From CBDVAK01 sp965371945 (GTDB lineage Bacteria > Pseudomonadota > Gammaproteobacteria > Competibacterales > JAHEDQ01), in NCBI GenBank assembly GCA_965371945.1, contig CBDVAK010000173.1, forward strand, positions 1 through 7,304: DNA of 7,304 nt, written 5' to 3'. Position numbers and translations under genes: made by a program. Of this stretch, positions 1 through 5,981 are shown one piece after another (within the stretch, counting starts at the first letter, position 1; each line of letters starts with the position of its first letter). The notes below the pieces were generated by a model. It saw only the letters and a program-made list of their open reading frames with translations, ran no database searches and was not told the origin of the DNA.

Positions 1-3
1 GCA

Positions 4-49
4 GGGACGCCGCTGTCGAGCTTACAGGGATGTATTCACAGCGTGTCCC
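4..49. repeat. Nested inverted repeat (REP-like hairpin) downstream of glmS
   Basis: Seen directly: GGGAC (4-8) and CGCTGT (11-16) on the left are mirrored by ACAGCG (38-43) and GTCCC (45-49) on the right, with a small asymmetric bulge (two bases left, one right). Inside the 21-base loop, TACA (23-26) and TGTA (31-34) can pair around a GGGA tetraloop. It lies about 70 bases past the glmS stop. Neither side has a T-run, so it does not look like a classical intrinsic terminator. The nested shape and intergenic position resemble the dispersed palindromic repeats common in gammaproteobacterial genomes. Membership of a repeat family is inference, because one copy is visible and it lies at the window edge. 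Confidence 0.5.
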
Positions 50-70
50 GGAAGGTGGCACCCACACCCG

Positions 71-110
71 CACTGCCCCAGCTTATCAAGCACCTGCACC
101 CGGGACAGTG
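71..110 (-). terminator. Possible glmS 3' stem-loop (no U-tract)
   Basis: On the minus strand, CACTGTCCC (110 to 102) can pair with GGGGCAGTG (79 to 71) as nine consecutive pairs, one of them a G-U wobble. The same arms on the plus strand would contain a C-A mismatch, so the structure suits leftward RNA, the direction of glmS. The 22-base loop holds a further small hairpin (GCTT 81-84 with AAGC 88-91). The stem begins seven bases after the glmS stop. There is no run of T on the minus strand after it, so it could be an mRNA 3' stabiliser or part of a Rho-dependent end rather than an intrinsic terminator. Confidence 0.3.
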
Positions 111-116
111 TACCGC

Positions 117-1946
117 CTATTCGACCGTCACCGACTTCGCCAGGTTGCGCGGTTGATCGACGTCCGTACCCTTGAGCACCGCCACATGGTAGGCCAGCAG
201 TTGCAGCGGCACTGTATAAATGAAAGGAGCGACCGAGTCATCCGCGACCGGTACCTGCAACACGAAAGCACCATGACCGAACTTCGGATCGGTGCCCTGG
301 TCAGCAAACAAAAAGAGTTCACCTCCCCGGGCCCGGACTTCCTCGAGGTTGGACAGCACCTTGTCCAGAATCGCGTTGTTGGGCAATACGCAAACCACGG
401 GCATGTCGGCGTCTACCAGTGCCAGAGGCCCATGTTTGAGTTCACCGGCAGCATAGGCCTCGGCATGGATGTATGATATCTCCTTGAGCTTCAGCGCCCC
501 TTCCATGGCCACCGGATACTCCTGACCACGGCCCAGAAATAGCGCATGATGCTTCTCCGCAAAATGTTGTGCCACCCGTTCGACCTCGGCGTCCAGCTGT
601 AGCGCCTCGGCAAGTTTTCCGGGCAGATGCTCGAGTGCCGATACCATCCGCGCCTCCTGATCGCTCGCCAGGCCGAAGTGACGTCCCAGCACCAGGGTCA
701 GCAGCCGCAGGGCGACCAGTTGGGTGGTGAACGCCTTGGTCGATGCGACCCCGATTTCTATACCCGCGCGTGTCAGCAGGGTCAGATCCGACTCCCGGAC
801 CAGAGAACTTTCCGCCACGTTACAGATTGCCAGGGTGGACACATAGCGGTCGTCTTCGATCGCCTTGCGAAGAGCGGCAAGGGTGTCGGCGGTCTCCCCC
901 GACTGCGAGACACTGACAAACAAGGTCCCCTCGGGCACCACCACATTCCGGTAGCGATATTCGCTGGCAAGCTCGACACTGCACGGCACGCCGAGGTCCT
1001 CCATCCAATAGCGCGCCACCAGGCCCGCATGGGCGCTGGTGCCACATGCGATGATATGAACTCCGCGGACTCTCGAAAATAGATCCGCCGCCGCGGGTCC
1101 AAACGCGTTCTCGGCAACCCGCCCATCGATCACCCGGCCCTCCAGCGTTTGCGCCACGGCGTCCGGCTGTTCAAAAATCTCCTTGAGCATGAAGTGCCGG
1201 TACTGACCCTTGTCGGCGCTGCCGGTACCCTGCTCGGAACGCACCTGCGGTCGCTCCACCCGATCCCCGCCACGGTCGTAGATCGTCACCCCGACCCGGG
1301 TCACTTCGGCCACGTCCCCTTCCTGCAGGTAGATGAACTGCTGGGTGACCGGTAACAGCGCGTACACATCGGAAGCCACGAAATTCTCGCCCAGACCAAT
1401 GCCAACCACCAGCGGGCTCCCCTGTCTTGCCACCACCAGTGTGTCAGGTGACTCGGCGCTGATCACCGCCAGGGCAAAAGCGCCTTTGAGCTCGGCGGAC
1501 GCTTGTTGTACCGCATTCAACAGGTTGCCGGTGGCTAGCAGATGGGCGTGGATCAGGTGTGCCGCCACTTCGGAGTCGGTGGCGGATTCAAACTCGTAGC
1601 CCTGGGACTGCAGCCGGGCACGCAGTTCCGCATGGTTTTCGATGATACCGTTGTGCACTACCGCGACGCTGCCACTGAGGTGCGGGTGCGCATTGCTTTC
1701 GCTGGGTTCACCATGAGTTGCCCAGCGTGTATGCGCGATACCCAAGTTTCCTTGCAGCGGCGTGTCCTGCAGACGCTGCATCAGCACCTGCACTTTGCCC
1801 AGCACACGGGCCCTGTGGAGTTCGCCGTGATCATCGACCAGGGCAACACCGGCCGAGTCGTAGCCACGATATTCCAACCGCCTCAGCCCTTCCAGGAAAA
1901 TGGGCAACACGTTCCGTTCGGCGATGGCGCCAACGATTCCACACAT
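117..1946 (-). CDS. glmS: Glutamine-fructose-6-phosphate aminotransferase (isomerizing), GlmS
   Basis: Makes glucosamine-6-phosphate from fructose-6-phosphate and glutamine in the cytoplasm, the first committed step to UDP-GlcNAc for peptidoglycan and lipopolysaccharide. The protein is 609 residues, the usual bacterial length. Cys2 follows the start Met and becomes the N-terminal nucleophile after Met removal. The glutaminase domain (about 2-220) shows LEYRGYDSAGVAL and TRWATHGEPSESNAHPH. The first SIS domain has ACGTSA (Cys301, Thr303, Ser304) and SQSGET (Ser347-Gln348-Ser349, Thr352), which bind sugar phosphate. The second SIS domain has ELKHGPLALVD with His505, and the tail NLAKSVTVE carries the conserved Lys604. 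The start is fixed by the Cys2 requirement and by a GAGGA ribosome-binding site 6 bases upstream. It is monocistronic within the window, divergent from rnf, with no glmU visible. I see no sign of a glmS ribozyme in the short leader. Confidence 0.98.
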   Translation of the reverse strand: MCGIVGAIAERNVLPIFLEGLRRLEYRGYDSAGVALVDDHGELHRARVLGKVQVLMQRLQDTPLQGNLGIAHTRWATHGEPSESNAHPHLSGSVAVVHNGIIENHAELRARLQSQGYEFESATDSEVAAHLIHAHLLATGNLLNAVQQASAELKGAFALAVISAESPDTLVVARQGSPLVVGIGLGENFVASDVYALLPVTQQFIYLQEGDVAEVTRVGVTIYDRGGDRVERPQVRSEQGTGSADKGQYRHFMLKEIFEQPDAVAQTLEGRVIDGRVAENAFGPAAADLFSRVRGVHIIACGTSAHAGLVARYWMEDLGVPCSVELASEYRYRNVVVPEGTLFVSVSQSGETADTLAALRKAIEDDRYVSTLAICNVAESSLVRESDLTLLTRAGIEIGVASTKAFTTQLVALRLLTLVLGRHFGLASDQEARMVSALEHLPGKLAEALQLDAEVERVAQHFAEKHHALFLGRGQEYPVAMEGALKLKEISYIHAEAYAAGELKHGPLALVDADMPVVCVLPNNAILDKVLSNLEEVRARGGELFLFADQGTDPKFGHGAFVLQVPVADDSVAPFIYTVPLQLLAYHVAVLKGTDVDQPRNLAKSVTVE

Positions 1947-1952
1947 GATGAT

Positions 1953-1957
1953 TCCTC
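1953..1957 (-). promoter_or_regulatory. glmS ribosome-binding site
   Basis: Minus-strand GAGGA lies 6 bases before the glmS ATG (1946-1944). This is a good Shine-Dalgarno match at normal spacing and supports the chosen start. It is clearer than any ribosome-binding site in the rnf operon except the one before rnfD. Confidence 0.75.
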
Positions 1958-1970
1958 AACCCTACCAATC

Positions 1971-1992
1971 GCCGCGAACCCAAAGCCGCGGC
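1971..1992 (-). other. GC-rich hairpin in the glmS leader
   Basis: GCCGCG (1971-1976) and CGCGGC (1987-1992) are perfect inverted arms around a 10-base loop. If transcription starts near 1995, as the candidate promoter predicts, this all-GC 6-bp stem would lie at the 5' end of the glmS mRNA, 13 bases upstream of the Shine-Dalgarno sequence. It could stabilise the 5' end or be fortuitous in GC-rich DNA. It is too small to call a riboswitch. Confidence 0.3.
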
Positions 1993-2001
1993 AAGATGCG
2001 A

Positions 2002-2029
2002 ATTATGCCGTTTCCACGATCTCCGTCAC
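2002..2029 (-). promoter_or_regulatory. Candidate sigma-70 promoter for glmS
   Basis: Read on the minus strand, a -35-like GTGACG (2029-2024, 4 of 6 to TTGACA) is followed after 16 bp by a -10-like CATAAT (2007-2002, 5 of 6 to TATAAT). Transcription would begin near 1995 and give a leader of about 50 bases. This is the best promoter-like pair I found in the divergent spacer. It rests on consensus matching by eye. Confidence 0.45.
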
Positions 2030-2096
2030 AGCCACGAAAAGCCGCTGCGCCCGGTGCTCAGGTAACCCCCTTCTAAAGAACATACTGGCTGGCGCG

Positions 2097-2114
2097 TCTT
2101 GAACACGAACAAGA
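2097..2114. promoter_or_regulatory. Short dyad upstream of rnfA, possible operator
   Basis: TCTTG (2097-2101) and CAAGA (2110-2114) are perfect inverted half-sites 8 bases apart, between the candidate glmS and rnf promoters. The spacing suits a dimeric regulator, but 5-bp half-sites arise easily by chance and the motif does not match a regulator I can name. Confidence 0.2.
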
Positions 2115-2131
2115 TGCCGGCCCCTCGGGTA

Positions 2132-2140
2132 TGCTATTTT
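2132..2140 (+). promoter_or_regulatory. Weak extended -10 candidate for the rnf operon
   Basis: TGCTATTTT fits the extended -10 pattern TGnTATAAT, with 4 of 6 bases in the hexamer (2135-2140). It lies about 55 bases before the rnfA start. No -35 hexamer is found at 16-18 bp. The nearest TTGA-type hexamer (TTGAAC, 2099-2104) is 30 bp away. If real, this promoter would probably be weak or activator-dependent. Confidence 0.3.
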
Positions 2141-2195
2141 CCGCCGATCGCCTAAGATGCAGCTATCGCGGTACCCGTCCAGCGGTTATTCCCTC

Positions 2196-2777
2196 ATGAC
2201 CGAGTACGCTTTGATCCTGGTCAGCACCATCCTGGTCAACAACTTCGTACTGGTGAAGTATCTTGGCCTTTGCCCGTTCATGGGGGTGTCGCGAAAGCCG
2301 GAGACCGCCATGGGGATGGGTCTGGCCACCACCTTCGTACTGACCCTGGCGTCCATATGCAGCTATCTGGCCAATACGTTCCTGCTGGAACCTCTCGGGC
2401 TCGAATACCTGCGTACCATCACTTTCATATTGGTGATTGCGGTGGTCGTACAGTTCACGGAAATGGTAGTCCGCAAGACCAGTCCACTGTTGTACAACGT
2501 GCTGGGGATCTTCCTGCCCCTGATCACTACAAATTGTGCGGTCCTGGGGGTGGCATTGCTCAACACTCAGCAAGATCACGGCTTTCTCGAGTCCGCGATG
2601 TTCGGGTTTGGTGCCGCAGCCGGTTTCACACTGGTACTCGTCCTGTTCTCGGCAATGCGTGAGCGCATCGCCGCCGCGGACGTACCGGTGCCGTTCAGGG
2701 GGGCCGCAATCGCCATGGTGACCGCCGGGATCATGTCCCTGGGGTTTATGGGATTTGCCGGCCTGGTGCGCGGATGA
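2196..2777 (+). CDS. rnfA: Rnf/Rsx complex membrane subunit RnfA
   Basis: Integral inner-membrane subunit of the Rnf (Rsx) complex; with RnfE it forms the membrane core that passes electrons across the bilayer. From ATG 2196 the product is 193 residues, the same length as E. coli RsxA, and it aligns from the first residue (MTEYALILVSTILVNNFVLV). About six hydrophobic helices are visible (roughly 4-24, 39-58, 69-88, 100-122, 132-152, 170-190). Cys26 in LGLCPFMG and Cys114 in ITTNCAVLG are the conserved cysteines which, with two in RnfE, are known in Rnf/Nqr homologues to hold a [2Fe-2S] cluster. An in-frame ATG at 2157 would add 13 non-hydrophobic residues. I reject it because the family starts at 2196, although the ribosome-binding site there is weak (AGCGG at 10 bases). 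First gene of the operon; rnfB follows after 38 bases. Confidence 0.97.
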   Translation: MTEYALILVSTILVNNFVLVKYLGLCPFMGVSRKPETAMGMGLATTFVLTLASICSYLANTFLLEPLGLEYLRTITFILVIAVVVQFTEMVVRKTSPLLYNVLGIFLPLITTNCAVLGVALLNTQQDHGFLESAMFGFGAAAGFTLVLVLFSAMRERIAAADVPVPFRGAAIAMVTAGIMSLGFMGFAGLVRG

Positions 2778-2792
2778 ATGCACCGGTGCATT
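2777..2792. repeat. Perfect 16-bp palindrome in the rnfA-rnfB gap
   Basis: AATGCACCGGTGCATT reads identically on both strands, with no mismatch. It starts on the last base of the rnfA stop codon and ends 23 bases before the rnfB ATG. In RNA it can form a 6-bp stem with a CCGG loop. No T-run follows, so it is not a standard intrinsic terminator. It could be a protein-binding dyad, an mRNA processing or attenuation element, or chance. Confidence 0.6.
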
Positions 2793-2816
2793 GACCCACG
2801 GACCCGGCGATCCTGA
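2778..2816 (+). other. Twelve-codon mini-ORF bridging rnfA and rnfB
   Basis: An ATG immediately follows the rnfA stop (TGAATG) in the same reading frame. It opens a 12-codon frame (MHRCIDPRTRRS) whose TGA (2814-2816) shares its A with the rnfB ATG (TGATG). It would therefore supply the coupling seen at every other rnf junction but missing between A and B. It has no convincing Shine-Dalgarno sequence, and its start lies in the palindrome. The peptide itself resembles nothing I know. Open frames of this length are common by chance, so translation is only a possibility. Confidence 0.2.
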
Positions 2817-3361
2817 TGACCCCCATATTGATACTGTCAGTTTTGTCCGCATTGTTCGGCTTGCTGCTCGGCTATGCGGCGATTCGCTTCAAGGTCCGCG
2901 GCGACCCCGTCGCCGACCAGATCGATGCCCTGCTGCCACAAACGCAGTGCGGACAATGCGGATACCCTGGCTGTCGGCCCTATGCCCAGGCCATCGCGGG
3001 CGGTGACGCACAAATCAACCAGTGCCCTCCGGGAGGGGAATTGACGATCCTGGCATTGGCGGAGCTGCTGGGACGGGACTCCTTGTCCCTGAACCCCGAG
3101 TACGGTGTGCAGAAACCGGTGGCAACCGCTGTCATCGACGAACCAGCGTGTATCGGCTGCGCCTTGTGCATCCAGGCCTGTCCGGTAGACGCCATCCTCG
3201 GCGCGGCCAAGTTCATGCACACGGTGATCGAGACAGAATGTACGGGATGCGAGCTATGCGTCGAACCCTGCCCGGTGGATTGCATTCAAATGGTCGACCG
3301 CCCCCGGCACATCGATCACTGGATATGCCCGCAACCGGGCACGGACCGTCGCGCCGCATGA
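2816..3361 (+). CDS. rnfB: Rnf/Rsx complex iron-sulfur subunit RnfB
   Basis: Membrane-anchored ferredoxin-like subunit that exchanges electrons with the soluble ferredoxin partner. The 181 residues are slightly shorter than E. coli RsxB (192). An N-terminal helix (about 3-23) anchors it. The segment LLPQTQCGQCGYPGC starts the first [4Fe-4S] motif, with Cys45, Cys48, Cys53 and Cys70. Two ferredoxin motifs follow: Cys112/115/118/122 (CIGCALCIQACPVD) and Cys142/145/148/152 (CTGCELCVEPCPVD). Cys156 is an extra cysteine also present in the E. coli protein. The start is well bounded: an in-frame TGA lies at 2792-2794 and ATG 2816 is the first ATG after it. No clear Shine-Dalgarno sequence precedes it. 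The stop overlaps the rnfC start by 4 bases (ATGA). Confidence 0.97.
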   Translation: MTPILILSVLSALFGLLLGYAAIRFKVRGDPVADQIDALLPQTQCGQCGYPGCRPYAQAIAGGDAQINQCPPGGELTILALAELLGRDSLSLNPEYGVQKPVATAVIDEPACIGCALCIQACPVDAILGAAKFMHTVIETECTGCELCVEPCPVDCIQMVDRPRHIDHWICPQPGTDRRAA

Positions 3362-4959
3362 GCGCTGCTGCGAAGATGCCGGCCGGTGAATCCGCCTCCA
3401 CACACCACGGCCCGATCCGCGGTGGCCTCGCCCTGTCTCCCTGCAAGGAGCAATCGACGCGGCAGCCGAGTCGCCGTCCAGCGCTCCCGGAGCAATTGAT
3501 TCTGCCGCTGCGACAGCATATCGGCAGCCCCGCGACCGCCGTGATCAAGCGCGGTCAGCGGGTTCTGAAATGGCAGCTGCTCGCCACCCCCCCGGACTAC
3601 TCCAGCGTACCCTTGCACGCACCCACTTCCGGTGTTGTGCGCGCCATCGAGTCGCGCCCCGTACCGCACCCGTCCGGGCTGGCTGCAACCAGCATTGTCA
3701 TCGACGTCGACGGTGACGACCGCTCTATCGACCCAATGCCCGCGCTGACAGATGTGGACACCGAACCCATGCTGTTGCGCCAGCGGCTGCGCAACGCCGG
3801 TCTGGTAGGGCTTGGAGGCGCCGCATTTCCCGCTGCCGTCAAACTCGATGCGGGCACCGGCCAGAACATCGATCTGCTGATCATCAATGGTGCGGAGTGC
3901 GAGCCCTATATCAGTTGTGACGAAATGCTGATGCGCGAGCTTCCCGCTCAAGTCATTGAGGGTGCCGGCATCATGCGCCGGATCGTGTCCGCCGGCCGCT
4001 GCATCATTGCCATAGAGGAACGCAATGCGCTCGCCCTGGCCGCCATGAACAAGGCGCTACAGGATGCTCCAGGCCAGGACATGGAAATCCGCGTATTGCC
4101 GACACACTATCCGATCGGCGGTGAAAAACAGCTTATTCAGGTGCTTACCGGACAGGAAGTGCCTGACCACTGCATCCCGGCGCAGATCGGCATCATCTGC
4201 CAGAATGTGGCCACCGCGGCCGCGGCCGCACAAGCGGTCAGTGGCGGACAGCCGCTGATTTCCCGCTATGTCACCGTCACCGGCCAGGGAGTCGCGGAAC
4301 CCGCCAACCTCGACGCGCTGATCGGCACGCCGATACCGCACCTGGTGCAAACCTGTGGCGGTTACACCAGCCATGCGGACAGACTGATCATGGGCGGCGC
4401 GATGATGGGCTTCGCGGTCGCCGATGACGATATTCCCGTGACCAAGGCCAGCAATTGCGTCCTGATCGCCAGCATCGCCGAACTGGCCCCCGTTGCGCCG
4501 GCCATGCCCTGCATCCGCTGTGGTGATTGTATCGAAGCCTGCCCGGCCGGCTTGTTGCCACAACAGCTCTACTGGCATTCCCGTGCCAAGGACCTCGATG
4601 CCGCCCGGGACTACCACTTGTTCGATTGCATCGAGTGCGGCTGTTGTGCCGCCGTGTGCCCCAGCCGGATACCGCTGGTGCAGTATTATCGCTTCGCCAA
4701 GACCGCCATCCGGGCCAGAGAACGTGATCTCGATAAAGCTGAGATGGCCCGCCAACGATACCAGTCCCGGCAACACCGGCTGCAACGCGACACGCTTGCA
4801 AGCGAGGACCGTGCACGGCGCAGACGGCAAGCACTGCAACACGGAGGAGGCGAAGAACACAAGCGCGCGGTGATCGAGTCCGCCCTGGCCCGCGCCCGGC
4901 AACGCCGGCAGCGCGGCACCGGCAGCCGCCCCCCGGCCGAACAGGCTGAGGAGCCTTGA
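3358..4959 (+). CDS. rnfC: Rnf/Rsx complex NADH/FMN and iron-sulfur subunit RnfC
   Basis: Peripheral subunit that carries the NAD(H) and FMN site and passes electrons to the other Rnf subunits; its N-terminal half is related to the 51-kDa subunit of complex I. The product has 533 residues. Visible elements are GGLALSPCKEQS near the N-terminus, LHAPTSGVVRAIE, the glycine-rich GLGGAAFPAAVKL (about 151-163), INGAECEPYISCDE (176-189) and YPIGGEKQLI (251-260). Two [4Fe-4S] motifs follow at Cys385/388/391/395 and Cys424/427/430/434, with an extra Cys429 where E. coli has Ala. Residues 450-533 form a charged tail with 20 arginines, much shorter than the long alanine-rich tail of E. coli RsxC (740 residues). 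ATG 3358 overlaps the rnfB stop; the frame is open further upstream, but that part only mirrors rnfB in another frame. There is no clear Shine-Dalgarno sequence, so coupling is likely. Confidence 0.97.
   Translation: MSAAAKMPAGESASTHHGPIRGGLALSPCKEQSTRQPSRRPALPEQLILPLRQHIGSPATAVIKRGQRVLKWQLLATPPDYSSVPLHAPTSGVVRAIESRPVPHPSGLAATSIVIDVDGDDRSIDPMPALTDVDTEPMLLRQRLRNAGLVGLGGAAFPAAVKLDAGTGQNIDLLIINGAECEPYISCDEMLMRELPAQVIEGAGIMRRIVSAGRCIIAIEERNALALAAMNKALQDAPGQDMEIRVLPTHYPIGGEKQLIQVLTGQEVPDHCIPAQIGIICQNVATAAAAAQAVSGGQPLISRYVTVTGQGVAEPANLDALIGTPIPHLVQTCGGYTSHADRLIMGGAMMGFAVADDDIPVTKASNCVLIASIAELAPVAPAMPCIRCGDCIEACPAGLLPQQLYWHSRAKDLDAARDYHLFDCIECGCCAAVCPSRIPLVQYYRFAKTAIRARERDLDKAEMARQRYQSRQHRLQRDTLASEDRARRRRQALQHGGGEEHKRAVIESALARARQRRQRGTGSRPPAEQAEEP
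4948..4958 (+). promoter_or_regulatory. rnfD ribosome-binding site and TTG start
   Basis: GAGGAG (4948-4953) lies only 2 bases before the TTG start codon (4956-4958), closer than the usual 5-9. An in-frame TGA at 4947-4949 leaves only GGA GCC between it and the TTG, so no ATG or GTG start upstream is possible. The peptide from TTG aligns without gaps to the E. coli RsxD N-terminus (F3, I5, A6, P9, Y10, S18, I20 and M21 identical), which fixes this start. The TTG overlaps the rnfC stop as TTGA. Confidence 0.8.
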
Positions 4960-5981
4960 AGTTCGCGATCGCTCCAGCGCCTTATCTGACCACCGGCAGC
5001 AGCGTCTCGTTGATCATGCGGCGGGTATTGCTGGCAATGTGTCCCGGTATCGCAGTGCTGTATGCCTGGTTCGGTATCGGAGTCCTCACCAACCTGATAC
5101 TGGCCAGTATCCTGGCGCTGTTGTACGAGGCGCTCTCGCTGCGGTTGCGCGGTGTCGCCCCGGCCCCCTTCCTGACCGATTGCAGCGCACTGGTGACTGC
5201 CTGGTTACTGGCGGTCTCGTTGCCGCCGCTCAGCCCCTGGTGGCTGATCGCGATCGCCACCGGCGTCGCTATCGTGGGGGCCAAGCATCTCTACGGCGGT
5301 CTGGGGTACAACCCTTTCAACCCCGCGATGGTGGGCTATGCTGCAGTCCTGATCGCTTTCCCGGCGGAACTGACAAGCTGGCTGCTACCAGCGGGCAGCG
5401 GGCCTGGAACACCCGATCTTGCTGCCAGCATCGCTGCGCTGTCCGGCAGCGGCGCCGGCGAGCTGGACGGCTATACCGGGGCCACTGCTCTGGACCTGAT
5501 GAAAACCGAACTCGGTCGCGGCAGGATGATAGTGGAAGCAACCACCGCGCCTGCGTTCGGAGCGTTCGGCGGCAGAGGCTGGGAATGGGCCGCGGTGGCC
5601 TGGTTGTGCGGCGGTCTGTGGCTGATCTGGAAAAAGGTGGTGGACTGGCGCATTCCAGTGGCCATGCTGGCTGCGATCTTTTTCATGTCCGCGACATTCT
5701 GGTTGGTGGACTCGCAGCGTTTCGCATCGCCGCTGTTTCACTGGTTCGGAGGAGCCACCCTGCTGGGAGCATTCTTTGTCGCATCGGACCCGGTGTCGGC
5801 CAGTAGCACCCGCAGGGGAAGATTGCTGTACGGCGCGGGGATCGGAGCTCTGGTCTGGGTTATCCGCACCTGGGGTGGCTACCCGGATGGCGTGGCGTTC
5901 GCGGTGTTGCTGATGAACATGGTTGCCCCCACCATCGACCACTACACCGTGCCGCGGGCGTACGGGCACAGCGAACGCTGA
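4956..5981 (+). CDS. rnfD: Rnf/Rsx complex flavin-carrying membrane subunit RnfD
   Basis: Integral membrane subunit, homologous to NqrB, thought to be central to ion transport and to carry a covalent FMN on the periplasmic side. The 341 residues (E. coli RsxD about 350) show roughly nine or ten hydrophobic segments. The conserved loop GGLGYNPFNPAM lies at about 114-125. DGYTGAT (171-177) matches the ApbE flavinylation pattern Dxx(S/T)GAT and predicts FMN attached by a phosphoester bond to Thr177. The gene starts with TTG, as argued in the separate start-site entry. It ends in TGATG, sharing one base with the rnfG start. Confidence 0.96.
   Translation: MKFAIAPAPYLTTGSSVSLIMRRVLLAMCPGIAVLYAWFGIGVLTNLILASILALLYEALSLRLRGVAPAPFLTDCSALVTAWLLAVSLPPLSPWWLIAIATGVAIVGAKHLYGGLGYNPFNPAMVGYAAVLIAFPAELTSWLLPAGSGPGTPDLAASIAALSGSGAGELDGYTGATALDLMKTELGRGRMIVEATTAPAFGAFGGRGWEWAAVAWLCGGLWLIWKKVVDWRIPVAMLAAIFFMSATFWLVDSQRFASPLFHWFGGATLLGAFFVASDPVSASSTRRGRLLYGAGIGALVWVIRTWGGYPDGVAFAVLLMNMVAPTIDHYTVPRAYGHSER

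Noticed and set aside
30..476. Plus-strand open frame covering the glmS 3' end
   Set aside because: Most of it is antisense to the conserved SIS domain of GlmS, and it has no plausible product.
1947..1995. Possible glmS ribozyme or riboswitch in the glmS leader
   Set aside because: The predicted leader is only about 50 bases with one small hairpin, far too short for the glmS ribozyme fold, which is typical of Gram-positive bacteria.
2157..2195. In-frame upstream ATG that would lengthen RnfA by 13 residues
   Set aside because: The added residues are polar, and the family-conserved N-terminus and the 193-residue length both begin at 2196.
2163..2852. Minus-strand open frame (229 codons) opposite rnfA and the rnfA-rnfB gap
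   Set aside because: Low-complexity, Gln/His/Gly-rich product with no family resemblance; it mirrors the codon use of rnfA.
4208..4231. Alternating GCGGCC-rich palindromic stretch inside rnfC
   Set aside because: Explained by a run of alanine codons in RnfC (about residues 285-290) in a GC-rich genome; not evidence for a regulatory site.
4057..4902. Long open frame (281 codons) on the minus strand opposite rnfC
   Set aside because: It lies wholly antisense to a clearly conserved gene, has no recognisable domain, and is the kind of shadow frame expected in GC-rich coding DNA.
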